This document shows positions 24,248 through 36,611 of a DNA stretch of 64,000 nt, piece by piece. The stretch comes from Lathyrus oleraceus. Taxonomy: Eukaryota > Streptophyta > Magnoliopsida > Fabales > Fabaceae. Position 1 is the stretch's first letter. Each line of letters opens with the position of its first letter. The notes below the pieces were generated by a model that saw only the letters and a list, made by a program, of their open reading frames with translations, had not been told where the DNA came from and searched no databases. The stretch covers positions 223,019,039 to 223,083,038 of the forward strand of contig NC_066581.1 in assembly GCF_024323335.1 (NCBI RefSeq), read 5' to 3'. The position numbers were made by a program, and so were the translations under genes.

Positions 24248-25530
24248 TACCTTCACATGATAATATCTCAGCAATGGCACATGATAAAATTGCAAACTCA
24301 ACACCAAAACGTCCAGCATGAAGTCTAGTTTAAGCATGTAAAATTTCATGAGCATTGGATAAACAATCATCATTTTGCAAATGAAATTGTAAGGCAAGGT
24401 TCAAAATGGACATGTATACATAAGCCCTAGGCAAAATAAATTCTCATCCAGGCACAATTTCTGGAAAAATAATCAAAAAAATCTAGACATAAAATGTGAT
24501 CTAATGCAAAAATTCCCATATTTTTTGGAGCTATTTTCAATTATTTGTGAATTTTTAAAGTGAAAGAAAAAAACAAAAAAAAACATGAAGAAGCGTGTAT
24601 GAATGTAATGGAGGGAAAAGAGAAAATGTGAATGGCATTTGAATTTATGTCCTCGCTGGGAATCGAAGAGAGGCAATATTCAAAATGTGGCGCGCTAGCA
24701 TGTGAAATGCAGTCGTTTCACTTATCCTATGTGGCACAGTCAAGCGCTTCTGGCCAATCAAATTGCCATGCGTACGCCAAATGGACCAATACATGTCCAG
24801 TTTTTCCACAAACACATGCAATGCGCTAGCTACACACTATAACGGATCAAACACAGCTTTCTGGAAAAATATTTCATCATCTTCATCCAGTTCATCATGT
24901 TCATGCACGCTCAAGAACAAAAGTCTCAGATTCACAAAATAATCACATCAACGTGTTCATCTCTCATCACTCATCACTAATCCAGGCATGATTTGTTCTA
25001 ATTCAACATATATTCAAAGAATCGAAGCTATGAATGTTCATACATCAAACTTTAACCTAGCATATCTAACTCAATTCTACATGAAATCTTGTGATTCGAA
25101 GCTCAGTTTCACCAGCATTCAAAGATCTACAACAATGGCATAACAATTTCATGAATAGAGAAATTCGATTTCTAACCTTGATGAAGATGCAGAACTGGAA
25201 TCGATGGATTTAGGCTTTGAAAAGCTCAAACAGAACCTCTACAGCACTTGTATGGATGAATGGATGAAGAAATGAGCCTTAATCGAGCTTGATTCCAACA
25301 GAAATTGCAACTGCCATGGATGAGCTTCAAGCTTTGAAATGCTTCCAACTGCACGAAATCCTTTGGTTCTAGCTTCAACCTTGCTCAAATATGCTTCCAA
25401 GTGATGAATGGATCAAGAAATATGCAATGATGTTTGAAGAAATTGAGAGAACAAAGTGAGAGAAAATTTGTGAAGAAATTCTAGATCTGAAAATTGTGAT
25501 GTTGTTAACAGAAAAACAGTTATGATTTAC

Positions 25531-25538
25531 TATATATA
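25531..25538 (-). promoter_or_regulatory. TATA box of C LTR
   Basis: TATATATA on the minus strand about 1 kb into the LTR. Confidence 0.5.
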
Positions 25539-26531
25539 TGTTGTGTTAATCATCCCTTAATTATGCTTAGGCCATTTGGTAATTGGATTAGTGAGAATGG
25601 AGTGTTTGTGCAAAATTACCATTTCACCTTATGCATGGGAAAATCAATGGAACGGTGCACGAAAATGTGGCCAAATCCACTTGAAATTCTATTTGGAAGC
25701 CAATGCAAGTGTTGGAATGTGAAAACAATGCTTCATTTTCAAATTTGAATTTTTCCCTCCAAAATCACATGAAAATGCAAATGTTTATGTGATGAGAATG
25801 CATGGCTTGTGATGTATGATTTGGATAGTGTATGTCAAGACATGAATGTACAAAAAAGAACCACTTCATTTGGCCTCTTAGTTAAGAAGTTATGCATGTT
25901 TGAAGTTCCATGTTCACTTGGCCATGATTGATCCATATATTTTCAACCATACATGAAAAACTCATGATCTTGGACTTTTTGGAAACGGGAGAGAAAGATC
26001 TTCAACTTTCATGTTGGACAAAATTTCATTTGAAGCTTTCTTGATGATGTAATCTTGAGGAGAAAACCTTTCCATTTTTGGCAATTTCAAATTACAGGTC
26101 ACTTACTATTTTTGGAAAGTTTTGATCTGACCTCAAATTCTTCACTGTTGATGTTTGAAATGTCAAATGAGACTTGCATGGACATGAATGAGGCCTCTCT
26201 AACCATCTCCCACCTTCAAATCCATGGTTGAACTGACAGTTGACTTTTGTTGACTTTCTAGGGTTTCAGATGAATTGATCATTGACTGATGAGCTTTGAG
26301 CCTTCAATTCTTGGCCAAACCACTTCAAAATGATCCTTGAATCATATAAACTCATTGAACCAACCCTAGGGCTTTGATTCCATGGAAAATGCATTTGCTT
26401 GCTTGCACAACTGAATCTCCTAACCAGTCTTGACTGATGACTGATGAACTATGCAATGGACAATGCAAATGTTAATGACCTAAAATGAAAATGTATATAC
26501 AAAATGGGAGGTGCAAATTTGAGGTGCTACA

Positions 26532-26550
26532 GCTGCCCCTATTCAATCAA
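26532..26550 (-). other. Polypurine tract region, element C
   Basis: The minus strand reads TTGATTGAATAGGGGCAGC just before TGTAGCACC. The core AATAGGGGCA is shared with A and D although the LTR start is different. Confidence 0.7.
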
Positions 26551-29351
26551 CTGGGAACCCGAACGGATGAGAGCAACGGCTGTCAGACCTTCAGGGTAAA
26601 CAGGGATTGAATACCAAAGAACCGTAGAAATTTGCACTCTGCGGGGGATGACTTATGATATTTGCACTCCGCAGGGGATAATACAAAGAAAAGCCAAGCA
26701 ACCAGACAAGACGTTTACCGACGACTCCTGGGGATTTTGATTTTTATCAAAAGAAAGGCACAACCAAACGTCAACGGACGAATGGGAAAAACTCATCGTT
26801 TATCGAAACCAACGGAGAGGTGACCAGACATTATCGAATGACTGGGAAGACTCGACCAGACATCAACGGACGAACGGGGGAAGCTCGACGTTTATCGACA
26901 CCAACGGAGAGGTGACCAGACATCAACGAATGAAAGGGAAAGACTCGACCAGACGTCAACGGACGGCAGGGAGAAGCTCGACGTTTATCGACACCAATGG
27001 AGAGGTGACCAGACATCAACGGATGACTGGGAAAGACTCGACCAGACGTCAACGGACGAAAGGGAGAAGCTCGACGTTTATCGACACCAACGGAGAGGTG
27101 AACACTTCACTAGGGAAGGAAGACAAATATCTGCAACCGGAAACCAAATAGGACGTTTACCGACGACTCTAATGGGAATCTCTGGCTGAGGAATTACCAG
27201 ACATTGACCGATGACTGGGATGAAATTCGACGTTTACCGACATCGAAAGATGATTCTTACCGACACCAAACCAAGACGACCAGACATTTACCGATGATTG
27301 GGAAATAGGATATACAACTAGACGTCAACGAACAACTAGGCAAAAACTCAACGTTTATCGACACCAACGGAGAGGTGAATCTACTGGGGAAAAGGTTAAC
27401 ACAAACAACCGTCAACGGACGGTCGGGAAAAACTCATCGTTTATCAACACCAACGGAAAGGTGACTCTTGGGGAGGGGTACGACCATACGTCAACGGACG
27501 CATAGGAAAAACTCAACGTTTATCGACACCAACGGAGAGGTGACTCTTTGGGGAATCAACAGACATTAACAAATGATCTGTGGGGAACATGCAGCTATAC
27601 GTCAACGGACGAATAGGAAAAACTCAACGTTTATCGACACCAACAGAGAGGTGAACCTGGGGAAAATCTAATCAACCAAACGTCAACGGACGATCGGAAA
27701 AAACTCATCGTTTATCGACACCAATGGAGAGGTGACTCTTACTGGGGAGAAATAAGGGTATTACGAACATCGAAAGATGATGTTTACCGACATCAAAAGA
27801 AGACCAGACATTTACCGATGACTGGGATGAGACTCGATGTTTACCGACACCGAAAGAATGGTGTTTACCGACACCAAAGAAAGAACACACGCGGGTGTTG
27901 ACATGACACTTACCGGTATCACAGGATGACATCTACATATGTCAAGGCAAGGCTAAACACTTGCTGGGGATCTCACTGGGGAGAATCAAGCTTTCCTTTC
28001 ACCGATAGATGAGGAAATAAACCTCTCTGGGGGATCTCAATCCTGCATGCTGTCAGGAGCAACTGTAGCAAACGTGCCATACAGATGTTGAACAATAATC
28101 CGCCTCTGCCGGGGATATGGTCTGACTGGTTTCAACACATGAATGCATATGTTTGAATTTTCTATGGCGTAATGCTCCATATCGAATGGAAATGCTACGC
28201 GTTTGAGGATGCAATGATCACTACATGCTTAATGCAAAATGATGAACTCCTGTTGGGGAGCAAACCGATCAAATACTCCGACTTTGTGGGGAGATTCTGT
28301 CTGAGGAATACTCTGCGGGGAGTATCACCGACTTCTCACTTATGCTGGAGAATAACACCGCTGCTGGGGAAAGGATCCCAATCCACTCGGGGACTCCGCT
28401 TGGGGAACAACCAAGGCGACTTCGCTGGGGAATACGTCAATCCACAGGTAGGATAAACGCTGCTGGAGATAACTTTCACCGGACCTGATATGGGGAAAAT
28501 CATCAACACAAACCTCTGCTCGGGAGATCTGCTAGGGAAATAACTTCACCACCCTGACGGGGACAGGCATCCACCACTCTGCTGAGGAAATGCAACTCTG
28601 GTGGGGAAAGTAATATATCAGACCACGCTGGGGATAGACATCCACAACACCCTGATGGGGACAAGCGCTCACGACCATGCTGGGGATAGCAGTACTTCAA
28701 ACCTGACTGCTGGGGAATAGAACTACTCCATTGATGCCTCCGCTGGGGATACAACATCCCTCCACCTCAGCGGGGATAATCAATCTTCAAACTCAGCTGG
28801 GAACTCAACTGGGGAAATATCTGCTGAGGAATCGTCCTCACAGATGACAACCTGCAAAACAACACCATATACATGCCCCAGGGGTTTGCATGGACAAGAT
28901 ACGCTCAAGTGTCCTCAACATTCAAAATGATTTTCAAATGTTTTATCTTTCCGCACGCTATTGTTTAGCCTTCATGCTTTTATATGCAATGTTTATCAAA
29001 AATTCGGACGTTTTTGCAAACAAAACAGTAAAATACAAACAAGAGAGCTATTTATCTGAATAACGACTTTTATTGATTTGAAAATGGGCCTGAAAAGGCG
29101 AATACATCGGGAAGCAATTCCTAGAAAGAGGTAATTGCGCACAAAAGGAAAAATCTATCCTAATGGCAATGTGAACACGGCATCCACTATTTCCCAATTC
29201 TGTTATAACTCACAGATCATCATTTTTCCTCCCAACTCCTTGCTTTCTGAGAAGAATGACTGGATCGATCACATCTTTCGAGATGGCAGACGACGCAGCG
29301 TGATGAAGTACAGATAACTCAGACTGTAGTCTTCGCTCTAATCCTTCTTTT
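26551..29351 (-). other. 3' untranslated region of element C
   Basis: Non-coding, 2.8 kb. The distal half (26800-27950) is dominated by repeats built on CGACGTTTATCGACACCAAC and GACCAGACRTCAACGGA, partly as clean tandem copies. The half nearer pol (28020-28860) has many CTGCTGGGGA motifs resembling the element's own primer site on the opposite strand, such as GCAACTCTGGTGGGGA near 28592. Short open frames through the tandem copies result from a 93-bp (31-codon) period and are not taken as genes. Confidence 0.75.
26817..27110 (-). repeat. 92-93 bp tandem repeat, about 3 copies
   Basis: Unit starts marked by GAGGTGACCAGACA-like sequence fall at 26817, 26909, 27002 and 27095. Copies are about 90% alike by eye. 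Further diverged, non-contiguous copies of the half-units continue to about 27950. Confidence 0.85.
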
Positions 29352-29555
29352 GCCTGGATCGCCCTTTCGGGTTTTCAATCCACCGGGATACCCATTTTTG
29401 CCTAAGCCGCCCTTGCAGGTTTTCGACTTACCGGGTGTACAAATTCTTTTCATTTTTTATCCCTAACTTTTGCCCGAACCTTTTCTTTCTGTTTTTGGTT
29501 CGCCGGGATGCCCTTTCTTGCCTGGACTCTTTTATTCCTTTTTTGTCCAGCGGGT
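29352..29555 (-). promoter_or_regulatory. Hairpin array just after pol stop (element C)
   Basis: Four units on the minus strand, each a stem-loop followed by GGCAA-like sequence. Basal stems on the plus strand are TGGAT/ATCCA (29355-29359, 29378-29382), TAAG/CTTA (29403-29406, 29427-29430), CGAACC/GGTTCG (29475-29480, 29497-29502) and CTGGAC/GTCCAG (29522-29527, 29545-29550). The first encloses CCCGAAAGGG, a GAAA loop. The first unit after pol starts only about 10 bases past the stop. Confidence 0.7.
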
Positions 29556-29559
29556 CAAT

Positions 29560-32500
29560 TTATGCGAAGTATTTTTTGACTACATCTGAGTTAACAGGGG
29601 ATGGAAAACCTTCACCATCCATAGTTGTAAGCATCAAGGCTCCACCGGAGAAAACCTTCTTCACAACATATGGACCTTCATAATTAGGAGTCCATTTGCC
29701 CCTGTTATCTGTACCGGGAGGAAGGATCCTCTTCAAGACTAGATCACCAGTTTGATAGCTTCGAGGACACACTTTCTGATCAAAGGCTCTTTTCATCCTT
29801 CTCTGATACAACTGCCCATGGCACACAGCTGCTAGCCGTCTCTCTTCGATAAGGCTCAACTCGTTAAACCTTGTTCGAATCCACTCGGCTTCGTCCAGCT
29901 TGACATCTAACAAAACCCTCAAAGAAGGAATCTCCACTTCAACAGGTAGGACTGCTTCCATACCATACACAAGGGAGTACGGGGTTGCCCCGGTCGACGT
30001 ACATACTGAAGTACGGTACCCCTGCAAAGCGAAAGGCAGCATCTCATGCCAATCCTTGTACGTCACGACCATCTTCTGCACAATCTTCTTGATATTCTTG
30101 TTTGCCGCCTCTACATCACCATTCATCTTCGGTCTGTAAGGAGAAGAATTGTGATGTTCAATCTTGAAATCTTTACAAAGCTCCTTCATCATCTTGTTAT
30201 TGAGATTCGAACCATTATCAGTGATGATTCTCTCAGGAACCCTATAACGACAGATGATTTCCTTCTTGATGAACCGGGCAACCACTTGTTTGGTAACATT
30301 AGCATAGGAAGCTGCTTCCACCCATTTGGTGAAGTAATCAATCGCAACCAAGATGAAGCGATGTCCATTTGAAGCAGTAGGCTCAATCTTCCCGATCATA
30401 TCAATGCCCCACATGGCGAACGACCAAGGCGAATTCATGACATTCAGAGGGCTTGGTGGTACATGCACCTTATCAGCATAAATTTGACACTTATGGCACT
30501 TCCGAGCGTACTTAAAACAATCGGATTCCATAGTCATCCAGTAATAACCGGCTCTCAACAATTTCTTGGACATTGCATGACCATCAGCATGGGTACCAAA
30601 CGAACCTTCATTCACTTCTTGCATCAACATGTCTGCTTCGTGTCTATCCACGCATCTGAGCAGAACCATGTCAAAGTTCCTCTTGTACAACACATAATCC
30701 TGATTCAAATAAAAGCTTCCAGCTAGCCTTCTCAGGGTTTTCTTGTCATTCTTCGACGCACCTTCAGGATACTCCTGGCTCTTGAGGAAGTTCTTGATAT
30801 CATAGTACCACGATTTCTCATCAACAACAGACTCGGCTGCAAACACATACGCAGGCCTCTCGAGTCGATTCACCGCAACATGTGGTACATGATTCCACCA
30901 ATGAACTTTGATCATAGAAGACAAAGTAGCCAAGGCATCAGCCATCTGATTCTCATCTCGGGGAACATGATACAACTTCACCTTCTTGAAGAACGTCAAT
31001 ATTCTTCTGGTGTAATCTCTATAAGGAATCAAATGCGGCTGGTTGGTATTCCAATCTCCATTGACTTGGTTAATCACTAGAGCGGAATCTCCATATATGT
31101 CAAGAGTTTTGATCCTTAAATCAATGGCTTCTTCTATCCCCATGATACAAGCCTCATACTCAGCTTCATTGTTGGTGACGTCGAAAGTCAATCTGGCAGA
31201 AAAAGGTATATGAGCACCTTTTGGATTGATAAGCACTGCCCCAACACCGTTACCGTTTACATTCACAGCCCCATCAAACATCAATGTCCACTTCTCATCA
31301 GGATCCGGTCCTTCCTCGACAAAAGGCTCTTCGCAATCTTTCATCTTCAGATACATGATGTCTTCATCAGGGAACTCAAACATCATCGGCTGATAATCTT
31401 CAATTGGTTGCTCGGCGAGGTAGTCCGACAGAATACTACCTTTGATGGCCTTCTGCGACGTGTACTGGATATCATACTCAGTTAAAATCATCTGCCAACG
31501 GGCAACACGTCCGGTGAGAGCTGGCTTCTCAAAGATGTACTTCACTAGATCCATCTTAGAAATCAATAAGGTAGTATGGTTCAACATATACTGCCTCAGT
31601 CGGCGAGCAGCCCAGGCCAAAGCACAACAAGTTTTCTCGAGCTGTGAATATTTGATTTCACAGTCGGTAAACTTTTTGCTAAGGTAGTATATGGCATGCT
31701 CTTTTCGACCAGACTCGTCATGCTGTCCCAATACACACCCCATCGAGTTCTCGGTCACTGACAGGTACATTATCAGAGGTCTCCCAGGAACTGGAGGTAT
31801 AAGGATTGGAGCTTTCTGTAAATACTCTTTTATCTTGTCAAAAGCTTTCTGACAATCATCATTCCACCTGATTTCTTGATTCTTTCTGAGCAATTTGAAT
31901 ATCGGTTCACACGTGGCAGTTAGGTGAGATACAAACCGTGCGATGTAGTTCAATCTCCCTAAAAATCCACGAACCTGCTTTTCAGTTTTCGGTTCAGGCA
32001 TTTCTTGAATAGCTTTGACTTTTGCTGGATCAACCTCAATCCCTTTCTCACTGACAATGAAGCCCAACAGCTTCCCGGACCTCACACCAAACGTACACTT
32101 GTTCGGATTCAGCCTCAGTTTGAACTTTCTCAACCGGTCAAACAATTTCTGCAAATTGACCAGGTGCTCCTCTTTTGTCTGCGACTTCGCAATCATATCA
32201 TCCACATACACTTCAATCTCTTTGTGCATCATGTCATGAAAGAGAGTCGTCATAGCCCTCTGATAGGTAGCACCGACATTCTTCAGCCCAAATGGCATCA
32301 CCTTATAGCAGAACGTGCCCCAAGGCGTAATGAATGTCGTCTTTTCCATGTCCTCTGGTGCCATCTTAATCTGATTATACCCAGAAAAACCGTCCATGAA
32401 AGAGAAAACCGAGGATTGAGCCGTGTTATCCACCAATACATCAATGTGAGGTAATGGGAAATCATCTTTCGGACTCGCTCTGTTCAGATCCCGGTAATCG

Positions 32501-33004
32501 ACACACATTCGGACTTTGCCATCCTTCTTCGGCACTGGAACGATGTTGGCCACCCACGGGGGATAAGTTGTCACTGACAAGAAACCAGCATCGAACTGTT
32601 TCTGAACCTCTTCCTTGATCTTAACAGCCATATCAGGACTAGTTCTGCGAAGCTTCTGCTTGACTGAAGGACAATCTTCTCTGAGAGGTAGTCTATGCAC
32701 CATAATATCGGTATCCAATCCAGACATATCTTGATACGACCAGGCGAATATCTCCACATACTCTCTCAGCATCTCAATCAACCTGCTCTTGACCTCGGTC
32801 TTCAAAGCAGCCCCGATCTTAATATCTCTTCTGGCGTCCTCAGTACCAAGATTAACAATCTCCAACTCCTCCTGATGAGGTTGAATGACCCTTTCCTCTT
32901 GCTTCAGCAATCTGACCAATTCTTTAGGGAGTTCACAATCTTCCTCATTCTCCTCTTCAGCTTGGTAGATGGGATTATTGAAATCACACTGAGCCATAAC
33001 AGAA
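29560..33004 (-). CDS. pol: pol (RT, two RNase H domains, integrase) of element C, intact
   Basis: The enzyme polyprotein reads without interruption from the splice acceptor at 33005 to a stop at 29560; the frame extends to an ATG at 33010-33012 that falls at the intron end. Reverse transcriptase has VPKKDGKVRMCVDYRDL and catalytic YVDD (32197-32208). A first, Ty3-type RNase H follows (YYLSKKFTDCE...LEKT) but appears to lack its two outer Asp residues. A second RNase H with FDGAVN, NNEAEYEA and YGDSA follows. Integrase has the zinc motif H...H...CHKC, and D, D, E in GIDMIG, TDNGSN and GDVEAANKN. No chromodomain is seen after the C-terminal YEGPYVV segment. The frame is intact, but its gag-pro partner is broken by a nonsense codon and by element D. 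Confidence 0.92.
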
Positions 33005-33277
33005 CTGTTCATAGTGGATTCCGTGAGATCACTTCCGCATGTTTAATGCTTTGTTTTAGAAAAAAGAGTTCAAGAAAGTCACAAAAACAAAAACATTGCC
33101 ATTTTTATTTTTTGAAAAATGAAAGCAAAAACTGAAAGACATGGATCACAAAATTGTTTGCAAAACGTCCTTTATTAATGATAATCATTGAAAACATGAT
33201 GAGGCCCTACAATGAACCACTACGCCTTGGGCAAAACGTAGGGTTTTGTGCAGAATGAAAAAACAAAAGAAAATTAC
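33005..33277 (-). other. Intron between gag-pro and pol (element C)
   Basis: The donor on the minus strand is CAGA|GTAATT at 33277 and the acceptor ATGAACAG| ends at 33005, length 273 bp. The gag-pro stop TAA (33274-33276) sits inside the donor. Splicing here joins gag-pro to pol in phase; the next candidate acceptor (ATGGCTCAG) would not. Borders are inferred from phase and from A and D. Confidence 0.7.
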
Positions 33278-36093
33278 TCTGTTTGAAGAGTAACTTGGAC
33301 CACATCTTCTGCCGTCCAGTTGTTGATCGACTCCCCTGGTGCACACGGGCGAACCCAGTCGTCGAGATCACAATCACTGTCACCATCTTCACTACCGACC
33401 GCAAAGACGTCACTGTGATTCATCAGCCCAGCGCTGGTAAAGGTACTTGGACCTGTCTGTACACCCTGCTCCGCCTGCAGAGGTTGATAGCCAATACTGA
33501 ACTTATCTTCTTTGATTGGCAAATCCACCATCTTGCCCCAGCCTTCTGCTCTACCAGAGTCGACAACCTCCTTGGCCTGCTTATACGATGCAATTGAGGC
33601 ACCTGGCTTCTTCTGATCAGCAAAAGCCACCCTCTCAAGAGCAACAGTCTCGAATGCCTGGCATAAAGTTTCATGGATCTCGCCATCCACCTCTACATAT
33701 TTGAAAGAGGATAGGTGACTCACCAGAATATCTTCTTCACCGCACACGGTCACGATCTGACAGTTCCAGACATACTTCAGCTTTTGGTGGAGAGTTGACG
33801 AAACTGCCCCAGCTGCGTGAATCCATGGACATCCCAATAAACAACTGTATGTTGGTTGGATGTCCATCACATAGAAGACAATGTCGAAAACCTCCGGACC
33901 TATCTTCACTGGCAAGGTAACTTCACCAAAAACAGAGCGTTTGGATCCGTCAAATGCACGCACAATCAGGTCACTCGGAGTGAGCACAACCCCTTCAACA
34001 TCAATCTTTTTCAAGATCTTCTTAGGCAACACGTTCAGTGACGAGCCGGTGTCTACCAGCATGTGAGACAAAACATCACCTTTGCACTCTATGGTGATAT
34101 GCAAGGCCTTGTTATGATTCGGACCCTCCGGTGTCAAGTCCAAATCAGTGAACCCCAGACCATGTCTGGTACTCACATTAGCAATCACTCCCTCCAGCTG
34201 GTTGACAGATATCTCTTGAGGCACGTCAGCCAGATTCAGCATCTTCAACAAGGCATTACGATGTGCCTCAGAGCACAGAAGCAATGAGAGTATAGAAATT
34301 TTGGACGGAGTCTGATTCAGTTGGTCTACAATTTTGTAGTCACTCTTCTTGATTATTTTCATGAACTCCTCCACGTCTTTCTCGAACGAACCCTCAGGTG
34401 CCTCCTTCTGAGCTGGTTCTTCATCAACCACAGCCTGTTTGCCTTTGGCCTTGGCAAGAGCCTCGGCATTGTTGTCTCTTAACGGTTGCGGAGCAAACAG
34501 ACGTCAACTTCTGGTAAAACCTCCTGGCCCACCAACATTGTCCACAACTGGACTAACAACCACAGGAGTTCTACTAGGCACACCAATAGTCACAGGCGCT
34601 TGATTCACCGGCCTAACCTGATTCTCAGCCCTCCGATTACTGCGGTAAGCGTTGTCATATCTCCACGGCACAACCCTACTGTCAACAACCCTTCTGCCCG
34701 GAGCAACAATAATAGTTGGATTACTGACGGTTACAGGTGCAGAAATGGTAACAGGAGTACCACTAGTTGTAGGCGCACTACCAGTCCTCTGACCACGTCC
34801 TTCGGACGGTTTGAAATAGATAGTGACGGTTGACACCATCCCATGATCCTTAACAACCCGACTGAATTGCAAACAGCCCTCATCCATTAGATTCTGTATA
34901 CCAGCCCTCAACTGATCACAACCGTTTTCAGATTCTGCACAGTCAACACAACCCTCACAACAGCCCGGGTAGACACTTCCATTTAATAAACGGTCCTTTA
35001 CCACAAACAAAGAGGTCTGAACATCATTCACACTGACAACCAAATCTTCAGCTTCCCCTCCTTCAACATTATTCACTCTGTGAGCACCATGCGGCGGCAT
35101 AGGGTTATTTACAACATTTGGCATAGGAGCAAAATTGATAGTTTTAGTGTCAATTAGGTCCTGGACTTTATGATGAAAAGCCCTGCAGTTTTCAATGTGG
35201 TGCCCCGGTGCACCAGAATGGAAATCACAACGCACGTTGGCATCATACCCAGGTGGTATTTTTGTCAACGGCGCCATGGTCCTCAACTCCACGAATCCCA
35301 ATCTGAGCAACTCAGGTAGCAACTCAGCATAGGTCATCGGTAACGGATCAAAACGTCGATCAGGCATCCTCTGCCTCGACTGATACGGACGTTGCTGTTG
35401 TTGTTGTTGTTGTTGTGGCGGTTGTTGAACCCTCGGTTGTTGCTGTTGCTGACGAGGTTGAGGTGCCAGGATGGTCACAGCAGCAACCTGGCGGTATTGA
35501 TTTCTGTTCCCAACTCTTCTACCGTGTTGCATCGCATTGGTTTCACCCTCTCTCCGGCGAGGTGCCCCAGCAAACGGTTTCTTAGACGATGAGGACCCAA
35601 CATCTTGAATTTTACCGGCTTTGATCAAACTCTCCGTCCTCTCTCCGCAAATCACCATATCTGAAAAACTACCGAATGGGCAACTCCCCATCCGGTCCAT
35701 GAAAACACCCTGCAACGTGCCAATGAACATATCAGTTAACTCCCTCTCCAGCATAGGGGGTTGTACTCTAGCAGCCAACTCATGCCACCTCTGGGCGTAC
35801 TCCTTGAAGCTCTCACCAGATTTTTGACAAAGACTCTGCAACTGAGTCCGGCTCGGCGCCATGTCCATATTGTGTTTATACTGCCTCAAGAAGGCCTCAC
35901 CCAGGTCTCTCCAGCATTGGATAGAATCTCTCTTCAGTTCCATGTACCAATCCAAGGAAGCCCCAGATAAGCTATCCTGGAAAAAATACATCCACATTTT
36001 CTCATCATCGGTATAAGCAGAGATTTTCCGATAATACGCCTGCACGTGGGTGCGAGGGCAAGAAGTACCATTGTATTTATCGAACGAGGGTGC
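33274..36093 (-). pseudogene. gag-pro: gag-pro of element C, cut by element D and with one nonsense codon
   Basis: This is the structural protein and protease ORF. From 36093 leftward it has the gag core (WMYFFQDSLSGASLDWY, FKEYAQRWHELAARV), a Gln-rich segment, and a zinc-knuckle variant CDFHSGAPGHHIENC (CX2HX4HX4C). A TGA follows at 34504-34506, where D has a Gly codon. The frame then continues through a conserved spacer to the protease (MLVDTGSSLNVLP; SCLLGCPWIHAAG) and the stop at 33274-33276 inside the intron donor. Apart from the TGA no lesion is seen. The N-terminal part resumes at 63590 on the other side of D. Confidence 0.9.
36089..36093. other. Target site duplication of element D, left copy
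   Basis: GGTGC directly before the 5' LTR. The matching copy is 63585-63589. Five bases is the usual Ty3/gypsy length. Confidence 0.95.
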
Positions 36094-36604
36094 TGTAAGA
36101 CCCCAATTTTGGCCCTAAGATCTCTCATGGCCCATATCATCTCATATCATAGCCTCAAGGATCATTGCATGCCTTTGTTTCCCTCCTTGTGGGTGGGTTG
36201 CTTTGTAATTTGGTTCTTGATCACCAAGCATGTTTTGCATTTGTATATTATTGCTTTTCATATGTTTATCATCCAAAAAGTACAAAAATATTGTCAGTCT
36301 AACCTTGTTGCTTGCAGTTGAAGCAATTATCAGCAATTAGGTCAAAGACAGTCAACAGTCAGTCAAAGCAATGGATGGTGGCCATTCTTGCAGAATTTGG
36401 GCACCATGACCAATAATCAAGAGTTCATACAACTTGGGACATCATTGGAAATCAAGGTCTCAAGGGATTAGGGTTTGAAATTCATCAGAAGTGGTTCAAT
36501 CATGCAAAACCCTAGAAAAGTCAACAGAAAGTCAAACTTGGTCAACTGGCCATTTAATCAGTGATTTGATGGATGGAATTGATTTGAAGGAGTTCATTCA
36601 TGCT

Positions 36605-36611
36605 TATATAA
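36605..36611 (+). promoter_or_regulatory. TATA box, D 5' LTR
   Basis: TATATAA, 512 bp into the LTR, so U3 would be short and the transcribed R-U5 part over 6 kb. The duplicate in the 3' LTR is at 57410-57416. Confidence 0.6.

Larger units (their letters stand above)
21737..26531 (-). mobile_element. 3' LTR of Ogre-like element C
   Basis: The LTR is 4795 bp. On the minus strand it begins TGTAGCACCTCAAATTTGC at 26531, after a polypurine tract, and ends AATGCGACA at 21737. It differs from the TGTAAGACCCC family of Z, A, B and D in its first bases but shares internal modules with them: TATA box, GTGTGACA palindrome (24225-24247), TAAGNCC...TTGGCA array (22200-22420) and three CTACG hairpins (22045-22518). 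It inserted into the LTR of B in opposite orientation. No conserved ORF was found. Confidence 0.85.

Noticed and set aside
26912..27151. Open frame with 31-residue protein repeats
   Set aside because: It arises because the tandem DNA repeat is 92-93 bp long. No homologous frame exists in A or D, and the region is 3' untranslated sequence.
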